Source: Desulfurococcales archaeon (lineage in GTDB: Archaea; Thermoproteota; Thermoprotei_A; CAZTBM01; SZUA-1508). Taken from it: a DNA stretch of 7,157 nt. The position numbers and the translations under genes were made by a program. Where the stretch lies: contig DQVH01000009.1 of NCBI GenBank assembly GCA_015661855.1, positions 1 to 7,157 of the forward strand. Direction: 5' to 3'. The notes below the pieces were generated by a model. The model was not told the origin of the DNA and made no database searches. It worked only from the letters and a program-made list of their open reading frames with translations. This document shows, piece after piece, positions 1 through 5,188 of this stretch (its first letter is position 1; each line of letters begins with the position of its first letter).

Positions 1-207
1 TATAGTAGTATACATGACAGGTTAAAGAGTAAGATGATTAAGGAGCTACCTAAAGGTGCACGTATAGTAACATTAGATTTCCCCATACCCGGCTGGACTC
101 CACTAAAGGTTAAGAGGTGTAAAACTAAATCTAAAACCGTAAGAACACTATACCTATACATTAAGGGTTTATCGGAGAAAGAGGAGGTATGGTTGAAGCC
201 CACTTAA
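1..207 (+). CDS. C-terminal fragment of a class I SAM-dependent methyltransferase (aKMT-like)
   Basis: The reading frame is open from base 1 to a TAA at 205-207, giving 68 residues; the N-terminus lies outside the window. The segment KGARIVTLDFPIPGWTP followed by a basic stretch and TVRTLYLYIKG resembles the last strands of the Rossmann-fold methyltransferases related to the crenarchaeal protein-lysine methyltransferase aKMT. There an RVVS(L/H)-type strand and a conserved GW precede the final beta hairpin. The SAM-binding motifs would be upstream and cannot be seen, so the substrate (protein lysine or something else) is inferred only from overall resemblance. Its last 19 bases overlap the radical-SAM gene, which suggests co-transcription and coupled translation. 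Confidence is good that this is a real gene end and moderate for the family. Confidence 0.7.
   Translation, partial: YSSIHDRLKSKMIKELPKGARIVTLDFPIPGWTPLKVKRCKTKSKTVRTLYLYIKGLSEKEEVWLKPT
181..188 (+). promoter_or_regulatory. Strong Shine-Dalgarno motif touching the start codon
   Basis: GAGGAGGT is a very good match to the anti-Shine-Dalgarno sequence of archaeal 16S rRNA, but it ends at the base directly before the ATG at 189, leaving no spacer. An in-frame TAA at 162-164 with no start codon before 189 rules out an upstream start. The first codons downstream contain no ATG, GTG or TTG either. Translation may therefore rely on coupling to the overlapping methyltransferase gene. Confidence 0.5.
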
Positions 208-1235
208 GAGTTCAGGGTAGACCACTAGTTAGGATAGGGTGTGATGTCGATGTACCACTAATTGGAGCAATAGCATTCGGTTTAATAGATAGGGGAACGA
301 ATGTTATTCAGGTTAGACCTATTAGCCTATGTGTACTAAACTGTATATTCTGTTCAACAGATGCAGGCCCTAAATCAAGGTATAGACAGGCTGAATACAT
401 TATAGACTTAGACCTCTTAGTAGAATGGTTTAAGGAGATAGCTAAATTTAAGGGGGATGGTATTGAAGCACATATTGATACTGTAGGTGACCCACTACTA
501 TACAATAAAATCGTCGATTTAGTACACGAACTAAAGAATATTAGAGAAGTTAAAGTAGTAAGTATGCAAAGTCATGCACCAACATTAACAGAGAAACTAG
601 CTGATAAACTTGATGCTGCAGGTTTAGACAGATTAAACTTAAGTATAGACTCACTAGACCCAAACCTAGCAAAATACCTACAGGGAACTGAATGGTATAA
701 TGCTAAAAGGGTTATGGAGGTAGCAGAATACATAGTAAAAAATACTAGAATAGACCTACTACTAGCACCAATCCTACTACCAGGACTAAACGATCACGAA
801 ATACCAAAAATTATAGAGTGGGGGTTAAAGATAGGAGTTGGTAAGAAATGGCCACCATTCGGTATACAAAAGTTCATAAGACATAAGTATGGTAGAAAGC
901 CTAAAGGAGTAAGGGATATGAGTTGGAGAGAATTCTACAACTACCTTAGACAGCTAGAGAAAAAGTATAATGTTAAATTAGTTTGTACACCAAGGGATTT
1001 CGGGATACACTATAAACCCATAATCCCATATAGATTTAAAGTTAATGAGAGAGTTAGAGTTAAAACTATTGCACCAGGCTGGCTTAAAGGTGAAGTACTA
1101 GCAATACCTCTAGGTAGAGTTTGTGATAGAGTAATAACGGTAGTAAATGCATCCAATATACCATTAGAATCAAAGATTACAGTAAGGATAATAGCTAACA
1201 AGCATAACATATACTTAGCTGAACCCATAGCTTAG
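189..1235 (+). CDS. Radical SAM protein with C-terminal TRAM-like domain
   Basis: This 348-residue protein carries the 4Fe-4S-binding motif C48-x3-C52-x2-C55 in the context LCVLNCIFCSTDAG, the radical-SAM signature. A VGDP motif at residues 99-102 (HIDTVGDPLLY, 95-105) corresponds to the SAM-contacting GGEP-like strand of the partial TIM barrel. Residues about 281-348 form a beta-rich, basic module (NERVRV, GEVLA, DRVITV, ITVRI, NIYLAEP) like the TRAM RNA-binding domain of MiaB-type enzymes. The layout agrees with an archaeal family of uncharacterised radical-SAM Fe-S enzymes (COG2100, assigned from memory). A role in RNA modification is inferred from the TRAM-like end; the substrate is unknown. 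The start is the only available one, ATG 189, overlapping the preceding methyltransferase gene by 19 bases. No second cluster motif is evident. Confidence 0.85.
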   Translation: MVEAHLRVQGRPLVRIGCDVDVPLIGAIAFGLIDRGTNVIQVRPISLCVLNCIFCSTDAGPKSRYRQAEYIIDLDLLVEWFKEIAKFKGDGIEAHIDTVGDPLLYNKIVDLVHELKNIREVKVVSMQSHAPTLTEKLADKLDAAGLDRLNLSIDSLDPNLAKYLQGTEWYNAKRVMEVAEYIVKNTRIDLLLAPILLPGLNDHEIPKIIEWGLKIGVGKKWPPFGIQKFIRHKYGRKPKGVRDMSWREFYNYLRQLEKKYNVKLVCTPRDFGIHYKPIIPYRFKVNERVRVKTIAPGWLKGEVLAIPLGRVCDRVITVVNASNIPLESKITVRIIANKHNIYLAEPIA

Positions 1236-1265
1236 TATTATGTAAAGTTACTAAACAAACTATAG

Positions 1266-1574
1266 TTATATTAGAGATGTATCGTTAAAGTAATCGTCTC
1301 CTCTACGAGATCTAAGTGGGCCTAGAAGATACTTCATATCTAGATCGGAGAATATATTTAACTCTATAACGTTAATCTTAATCTCATCACCAATACTACT
1401 ATACGATTTAACACGTATATTATTGATAATTATGGTGTTTATTCGCTCAGATAATCTATCAGGTTCAATTCTAAGCTGAGGATTGTACTCAATTTTAACA
1501 TTGGGTTCTGTGTGTACATTAATCTTTAAAACATTGAATACATCATACCTAGTAATCTTGAATGAAAACTTCAC
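1266..1574 (-). CDS. Small hypothetical protein, 102 residues
   Basis: I do not recognise this protein. It starts with GTG at 1574-1572 and ends with TAA at 1268-1266. Three points support a real gene. A GGGTG Shine-Dalgarno-like motif (CACCC on the plus strand, 1581-1585) lies 6 bases before the start. A TATA-like box lies at 1613-1623. The frame also fills most of an otherwise empty 473-base gap. The product is mixed charged and beta-prone, with alternating hydrophobic stretches (INTIIINNIRVKSY, EIKINVIELNIF), and has no cysteine, no signal peptide and no membrane helix. It ends in a basic-then-acidic tail (GPLRSRRGDDYF). It lies convergent to the radical-SAM gene, 30 bases from its stop, and divergent from the GGDEF-like operon. 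No function is proposed. Confidence 0.55.
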   Translation of the reverse strand: MKFSFKITRYDVFNVLKINVHTEPNVKIEYNPQLRIEPDRLSERINTIIINNIRVKSYSSIGDEIKINVIELNIFSDLDMKYLLGPLRSRRGDDYFNDTSLI

Positions 1575-1612
1575 TAACTACACCCAAGTATGAGGTCACA
1601 GTTAAGAATGAA

Positions 1613-1623
1613 TACTTAAAACT
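1613..1623 (-). promoter_or_regulatory. Putative TATA box for the small minus-strand gene
   Basis: Read on the minus strand this is AGTTTTAAGTA, an AT-rich TTTTAA-type archaeal box. A transcript starting about 25 bases downstream (near 1592) would have a leader of about 18 bases containing the GGGTG motif. Position and leader fit, but the motif is short and could occur by chance in DNA this AT-rich. Confidence 0.4.
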
Positions 1624-1656
1624 CAGGACTCAATAATATACCCTCTAATCTGCTAG

Positions 1657-1715
1657 CTCTTAAACATGAGGATACAAGTATAATAGACTGTATTGTAACT
1701 TGTAAGTTATGGAGG
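1657..1715 (+). promoter_or_regulatory. Promoter region and start-deciding elements of the GGDEF-like operon
   Basis: There are two TATA-like candidates: CTCTTAAAC (1657-1665) and AAGTATAATA (1676-1685). The second would put the transcript start at about 1708, making ATG 1709 a leaderless start. The first gives a start near 1687 and a true leader. The only good Shine-Dalgarno motif, GGAGG (1711-1715), lies after ATG 1709 and 8 bases before an in-frame TTG at 1724. Leaderless ATG 1709 and Shine-Dalgarno-led TTG 1724 are therefore both possible. Confidence 0.4.
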
Positions 1716-2170
1716 ATAGCCATTTGACTCTAGTTGAAGGTGTAGTTGTAATACTTGATCTAGATAGGTTTAGTGATTTAACTAAGAGTATGGGGTGGGA
1801 TGAGTATAAACCTAACATAGTAACTGGTACTCTAACACAGTTGGTAGAGGAGTTTGTTAGAAAGTATAGTGCGAATGTACTATACGGCTTAGATCCCGAA
1901 AGGGGTACTGAGGAAGCGGTAATAGAGATACCTTTTGTGAAACCTGAAGAGATTATTAACGATCTCCGTAAGATTAAACATGAAATAGAGAAGACTGGTG
2001 CAACTATAAGTATAGGTGTTGCTTATGGACCTCTAGAACCAATTAAACCTAAGAATAGGAGAAACGCCTACACTGGCGTAACTAGAAGGAGAGCGTATAA
2101 AGCTCTTAGAGAGGCTAAGAGGAGGGGTGGAAATAGAATAGTTATCTACGGTATAGGTGTAGTAGATTGA
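1709..2170 (+). CDS. Minimal GGDEF / nucleotide-cyclase-fold protein (GTP cyclohydrolase III-like)
   Basis: The 153-residue product, or 148 if TTG 1724 is the start, matches the GGDEF/palm nucleotidyl-cyclase fold along its length. The first strand VVVILDLDRFSD (12-23) carries the metal-binding-type Asp residues 17 and 19. NIVTGTLTQLVEEFV (36-50) resembles the NNITGTLT segment of archaeal GTP cyclohydrolase III. RGTEEAVIEIP (65-75) sits where the GGDEF hairpin is expected, as G66-T-E-E-A70. ATISIGVAYGP (98-108) equals the SIGVA strand. RAYKALREAKRRGGNRIVIY (128-147) equals the C-terminal helix-strand of GGDEF domains. The canonical GGDEF signature is altered, so di-GMP synthesis should not be assumed. 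GTP hydrolysis, another nucleotide cyclisation, or pure nucleotide binding are open. It has one such domain, about half of a GTP cyclohydrolase III. It overlaps the DUF4443 gene by 4 bases (TTGA). Confidence 0.7.
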   Translation: MEDSHLTLVEGVVVILDLDRFSDLTKSMGWDEYKPNIVTGTLTQLVEEFVRKYSANVLYGLDPERGTEEAVIEIPFVKPEEIINDLRKIKHEIEKTGATISIGVAYGPLEPIKPKNRRNAYTGVTRRRAYKALREAKRRGGNRIVIYGIGVVD

Positions 2171-2817
2171 AACTTGATAAACTACTCTACGAGGTAACTA
2201 AGGCTAAGAGGGGTATTAAACCAGCCTATACTAGATACCATGTACTTAAATGCCTGTTAGTAGTGTATAGAGAGGAGCCTATTGGTAGACTAAAACTATC
2301 AAAAATATTGAGACTAAGTGAAACAACTGTTAGAACTCTAATAAGTAGATTGAAAGAGTTAAACATAGTCTGTGTAGACAGAGTTGGTGGAGTATATCTA
2401 ACTAGTGAAGGTAGAGAGATTATTGGGAAGGTTATGGAGATATTTGTAGACTATGGAAGAATAGATACAGCCTATACCGAAAGGATTATACCACACTATA
2501 AGTATGCATACTACTTAAAACTCAGAATACCCATACAAACACTCAATATTAAACTTACTGAATTAAGAGACATAGTAATTAGGTGTGGAGGAGAGGCAGC
2601 ATTAATACTTACAGTAGAGAATGGTAAACTATACCTACCATACGATGAAACAGCTATATGTGAAGACGAGGATGAAAGATTAAAACTTCTAAGGAGGGAA
2701 CTAGGTATTGAAGGGGTAAGAACAATATTAATCGCCTTTTCATCTAAAAGTGAATATATCGCTGAGAAAGCTGCAATAGAGACACTAATTGAGCTATTAA
2801 CGAGTAAAATTAGTTAA
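2167..2817 (+). CDS. Winged-helix transcription regulator with DUF4443 C-terminal domain
   Basis: The 216-residue product begins with a winged helix-turn-helix at about residues 22-88: TRYHVLKCLLVVY, then LKLSKILRLSETTVRTLISRLKEL with the recognition helix near 52-64, then the wing VDRVGGVYLTSEGREI. The remainder (about 110-216; ELRDIVIRCGGEAALILTVENGKLYLP, then EIDR-like acidic and helical parts) fits the archaeal DUF4443 domain, which has no known ligand. The length is usual for that family. The start is TTG 2167, preceded by AGGTGT (2155-2160) with 7 bases between GGTG and the start. The start codon lies inside the stop region of the GGDEF-like gene (TTGA overlap), so the two are translationally coupled. 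It probably acts as a local DNA-binding regulator, perhaps sensing a nucleotide or metabolite; this last point is inference from context. Confidence 0.75.
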   Translation: MKLDKLLYEVTKAKRGIKPAYTRYHVLKCLLVVYREEPIGRLKLSKILRLSETTVRTLISRLKELNIVCVDRVGGVYLTSEGREIIGKVMEIFVDYGRIDTAYTERIIPHYKYAYYLKLRIPIQTLNIKLTELRDIVIRCGGEAALILTVENGKLYLPYDETAICEDEDERLKLLRRELGIEGVRTILIAFSSKSEYIAEKAAIETLIELLTSKIS

Positions 2818-2833
2818 CATTCTGGTGTAATTA

Positions 2834-3670
2834 ATGGCTCGATACGCTATTGAATATATTAGTTTAGGCTACCGCTATGATAGTACACCAATATTTACAG
2901 TAGTACTACGGTTCATGGGGTCTAGTAGTGAACTATCAGTACTAATTTTACCCATAAACTTAAACATAATACCGCAAACCCTATGGAGTATAATAGGTAA
3001 GTTGAAGCTACAAGATATTAGATATAACGTATCATTCTTAATACCTAACCTAGAGTACATTACAGGAGATATAGGTATCGAAGACTACTATAATAATGGA
3101 AGTGAACTATGGCTTAAAATAGCTAATACAATACCGAAACACTCAATACTACTAGCCTTAACGTCAACAGGTAATGGCATTCTTTACTTTAAGTACTTGA
3201 AGGTGAAAGGTTTAATTGAAAAATATTTAAAAAATATCAATGCTATTACAGTATCCGATAATGAACTACTTGAAAAAACACCTTATAAGTGGATTAAGAG
3301 TATAGTTGATGACATACTTATTATTAGAGCCCCCTTAAACCATAATAGTACACCTATAGTATTAGAGTATTTACTGCAAGTATTAGGTGTCATAAAGTCT
3401 GAAACAACGATTAAACTGCCACTACAGATAGGGGAATTTAAGAGTACTAGTAGTGTGTGTAGACTATTCTGTAGTAGATCAGGTTACATAGTATACCATG
3501 TTAAACCTGGTGAGAGAGTTGAGAGAGGTCAGATTGTAGCTGAAGTTAAATGGTTTTTCGGTGAAACATTAGAGCAGGTAAAATCTCCCAGTAGTGGATT
3601 AGTAGTAGCGTTAAGGAGGAATAGTATGGTTAAATCTGGTAGCCTAATAGCAGAGTTGGTTACGTTATAG
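2834..3670 (+). CDS. Aspartoacylase/succinylglutamate desuccinylase-like protein, probably catalytically dead
   Basis: Residues about 214-278 (SRSGYIVYHVKPGERVERGQ, FGETLEQVKSPSSGLVVALRR, VKSGSLIAELV) form the barrel-sandwich domain found at the C-terminus of M14-type AstE/AspA proteins: a G-x-x-x-x-x-VKxGExVxxGQ turn, then an SPxSGLVxALRRN turn. The N-terminal 200 residues should be the zinc hydrolase domain. The usual HGxE pair, the R-x-N/D-x-N-R stretch and the DxH motif are not visible. STPIVLE (172-178) could be a relic of the strand with the catalytic Glu. YNVSFLIPNLEYITGD (64-79) resembles the strand after the first zinc ligands. A binding or structural role is therefore more likely than hydrolysis. 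C209 and C213 form an isolated CxxxC. ATG 2834 has GGTGT (2824-2828 region) about 6 bases upstream and follows the DUF4443 stop by 16 bases, so it is probably the third gene of the operon. The family call rests on the C-terminus. Confidence 0.65.
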   Translation: MARYAIEYISLGYRYDSTPIFTVVLRFMGSSSELSVLILPINLNIIPQTLWSIIGKLKLQDIRYNVSFLIPNLEYITGDIGIEDYYNNGSELWLKIANTIPKHSILLALTSTGNGILYFKYLKVKGLIEKYLKNINAITVSDNELLEKTPYKWIKSIVDDILIIRAPLNHNSTPIVLEYLLQVLGVIKSETTIKLPLQIGEFKSTSSVCRLFCSRSGYIVYHVKPGERVERGQIVAEVKWFFGETLEQVKSPSSGLVVALRRNSMVKSGSLIAELVTL

Positions 3671-3680
3671 TGTAGTAGAG

Positions 3681-3688
3681 TTTTAAAG
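3681..3688 (+). promoter_or_regulatory. Putative TATA box for adenylate kinase
   Basis: TTTTAAAG, preceded by a purine-containing AGAG that could serve as BRE, lies in the 65-base gap before the adenylate kinase gene. A start near 3710 would give a leader of about 26 bases carrying the GGTGG ribosome-binding motif (3726-3730 region). Read-through from the upstream operon is also possible because no T-rich terminator is seen between the genes. Confidence 0.45.
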
Positions 3689-3735
3689 AAACACTTAATA
3701 TTGATTGAATACTACCTTTACACTGGTGGTACATT

Positions 3736-4386
3736 ATGGTTAATCTTGTTCTTCTAGGGCCTCCAGGTGTTGGTAAGGGAACTTACGCTAAAGAGTTGAG
3801 TAGAAGACTTGGTATACCACATATCTCGACTGGTGATATCTTTAGAGAGGAGGTTAAGAAGGGTACTCCACTAGGACTTAAGGTTAAGGAGTATCTAGAT
3901 AGAGGTGTACTTGTACCAGACAGTATAGTTAATGAAGTTGTTAAACAGAGATTAAGTATGGATGATTGTAGGAGAGGTTTTATTCTAGACGGTTACCCTA
4001 GAACACTCAATCAAGCTAAAGCACTAGATAGTATGGTTAGAATCGATGCAGCACTATACTTTACAGCACCAAAAGAGGTAATTATAGAGCGTGTTAGCGG
4101 TAGACGTATATGTCCTAAGTGTGGTGCAATATACCATGTAAAGAATATTCCACCGAAAAAACCAGGAATATGTGATATCTGTGGCTCTAAACTTATACAG
4201 AGAGAAGATGATAAACCAGAGGTTGTTGAGAGAAGGTTAAGAGTTTATGAGGAGACTATGAGACCTGTTATAGAGTATTATCGTAGTAAGGGATTACTGA
4301 TAGAAGTTGATGCAAGTGAACCCGTAGTAGAAAGGATAGTCTTAAAAGCTATAGAGGAGCTTAAGAGAAGAAACATAATAAGCTAA
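3736..4386 (+). CDS. adk: Adenylate kinase, bacterial/eukaryotic type with zinc-binding lid
   Basis: Adenylate kinase interconverts ATP + AMP and 2 ADP in the cytoplasm. The 216-residue product has the P-loop G8-P-P-G-V-G-K-G-T16, the AMP-binding STGD segment (31-34) and R37. The DGYPRT motif is at 85-90. A long lid carries two CxxC pairs (C126/C129 and C146/C149) that match the four-cysteine zinc site of Gram-positive and thermophile enzymes. The lid is followed by the RxDDKPEVVxxRL motif (156-168). This is the classic monomeric form, not the short trimeric AdkA of many archaea. The length is as expected for a long-lid enzyme. ATG 3736 has a GGTGGT motif 5-6 bases upstream. The gene ends 37 bases from the convergent DUF429 gene. 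Confidence 0.97.
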   Translation: MVNLVLLGPPGVGKGTYAKELSRRLGIPHISTGDIFREEVKKGTPLGLKVKEYLDRGVLVPDSIVNEVVKQRLSMDDCRRGFILDGYPRTLNQAKALDSMVRIDAALYFTAPKEVIIERVSGRRICPKCGAIYHVKNIPPKKPGICDICGSKLIQREDDKPEVVERRLRVYEETMRPVIEYYRSKGLLIEVDASEPVVERIVLKAIEELKRRNIIS

Positions 4387-4423
4387 CATTAAAGATGAAT
4401 TAGTAGAGAGGGGTAGCGAAGAG

Positions 4424-4966
4424 TCAACATAATGTTGGTAGTAGGTAGATTACTCCATCCTCTGCTTCTACTTTATCTACACAACCTTTAACATAGTAGT
4501 ATGCTACTAGAAGGCATATTAGTGAATCAATTTCATCCTTTGATAGACTTTCTAATACTAACTCGTCTAGTATGAGATGCGATTTTATTAATTGTTTATA
4601 GTCTTTATAGCCAGAGTTTTTGAGAGCACTTTTAGGGTGTGTTTCAATAACTACTATACCGTATCTTTCAAGAATACTTTTCAACTTAATAGCTCTTTCA
4701 ACTAAAATCCTCATATACCTCCATCCTGGAGGTAAAACTTTAAAACCTCTCCTCTTCATCTCCAAATCGACTTTACGATACGTTTTAGCATGTGATAGAG
4801 GAGCGTCTATAGCTAACACTTTTACATTAAATTCAACTATATGCTTTAAGATATCTCTGTCGTAGTATACTTTACCGATAAATTTAATCTTACAGTTTTC
4901 AGCTATTGATAGTCCTGAAGGCCTAGTCTCCTTAGCTGCTAAATCTAAACCTGCAATAAACGTCAT
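4424..4966 (-). CDS. DUF429 family protein, predicted RNase H-fold nuclease
   Basis: This 180-residue protein follows the DUF429/COG2410 pattern. It has an N-terminal GLDLAAKETRPSGLSI (6-21) with the first RNase H-fold Asp (D8), and LAIDAPLS (51-58) with D54. LPPGWRYMRILVERA (78-92) follows, then IETHPKSAL (107-115) with E108 and H110. SKDEIDSLICLLVAY (142-156) carries D144 and D147, and a closing EAEDGVIYLLP (163-176 region) ends the domain. These acidic residues are placed like a metal-dependent nuclease centre; the biological substrate of the family is not known. ATG 4966 starts directly at the conserved first strand. Its upstream sequence has no strong Shine-Dalgarno motif, so it may be leaderless or translated from a transcript shared with the C/D sRNA, whose D box lies 33 bases before the start codon on the same strand. 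Confidence 0.85.
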   Translation of the reverse strand: MTFIAGLDLAAKETRPSGLSIAENCKIKFIGKVYYDRDILKHIVEFNVKVLAIDAPLSHAKTYRKVDLEMKRRGFKVLPPGWRYMRILVERAIKLKSILERYGIVVIETHPKSALKNSGYKDYKQLIKSHLILDELVLESLSKDEIDSLICLLVAYYYVKGCVDKVEAEDGVIYLLPTLC

Positions 4967-4986
4967 AGAGTAATTGCCTGGAACAC

Positions 4987-4995
4987 AAAATTTTT
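4987..4995 (-). promoter_or_regulatory. Possible TATA-like element for the DUF429 gene
   Basis: On the minus strand this is AAAAATTTT, centred about 25 bases before ATG 4966. If used, the transcript would begin at or next to the start codon (leaderless), in line with the missing ribosome-binding motif. The element is simple AT sequence, and the alternative is co-transcription from the sRNA promoter. Confidence 0.3.
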
Positions 4996-4996
4996 C

Positions 4997-5057
4997 ATTT
5001 CAGAGCTGGGTTCCACCACATCAACTTTTCGGACGGTGGCGTTCTCATCACGCAACC
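4997..5057 (-). ncRNA. Archaeal C/D box sRNA (2'-O-methylation guide)
   Basis: Read on the minus strand, the order and spacing of an archaeal C/D sRNA are present. The C box is GTGATGA (5051-5045), followed by a 12-nt guide (5044-5033). The D' box is CCGA (5032-5029, one change from CTGA), then a 4-nt loop AAAG, then the C' box TTGATGT (5024-5018). A 14-nt guide (5017-5004) and a perfect D box CTGA (5003-5000) complete it. Such RNAs bind L7Ae, Nop5 and fibrillarin and direct methylation of the base paired to the fifth guide nucleotide before D or D'. The D guide, GGTGGAACCCAGCT, can pair over about 10 nt with AGCUGGGUUC of 23S rRNA, close to the peptidyl-transferase centre; the predicted target is the first G of GGG. 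The D' guide target was not recognised. Ends are approximate; no terminal stem is obvious. Confidence 0.75.
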
Positions 5058-5081
5058 TCAAAAACTACTAGGCTATACACC

Positions 5082-5097
5082 CTTTATAGCTTTATAG
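5082..5097 (-). promoter_or_regulatory. Tandem TATA-like boxes upstream of the C/D sRNA
   Basis: The 8-mer CTTTATAG occurs twice in direct succession (5082-5089 and 5090-5097); on the minus strand this reads CTATAAAG twice. The sRNA-proximal copy is centred near 5086, which predicts a transcript start near 5060, only about 9 bases before the C box. That is the expected distance for an sRNA made from its own promoter. Confidence 0.5.
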
Positions 5098-5141
5098 CTT
5101 AACACACTCTATTTATACACTATAAGTAGATGGTAGTTGAA

Positions 5142-5165
5142 GGGTTAAACTCTAAACTTTATATT
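5142..5165 (+). promoter_or_regulatory. Candidate promoter elements for the XPF nuclease gene
   Basis: Two TATA-like sequences are present: GGTTAAAC in 5142-5149 and CTTTATATT at 5157-5165. The first predicts a start near 5172, which keeps the AGGTGG ribosome-binding motif (5176-5181) inside the leader and is therefore preferred. The second would start at about 5187, beyond that motif. CTATTTATACA near 5109-5119 is a third, more distant option. Confidence 0.35.
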
Positions 5166-5188
5166 AGAGTATACTAGGTGGTCTCCCT

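Noticed and set aside
189..1235. High frequency of the tetranucleotide CTAG
   Set aside because: CTAG is frequent in the radical-SAM gene and elsewhere in the window, but this follows from heavy use of CTA and AGA codons and is not rare in AT-rich archaea.
1384..1392. Minus-strand GTGATGA resembling a C box of a second C/D sRNA
   Set aside because: No D', C' or D box follows at guide-like spacing, and the bases encode Gly-Asp-Glu in the small minus-strand gene.
4425..4437. Short inverted repeat CAACAT-A-ATGTTG at the end of the DUF429 gene
   Set aside because: A 6-base stem with a 1-base loop cannot form a normal hairpin and no T-run follows, so it is not called a terminator.
4991..4995. 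TTTTT run on the plus strand as a terminator for adenylate kinase
   Set aside because: It lies about 600 bases beyond that gene and inside the upstream region of the minus-strand DUF429 gene.
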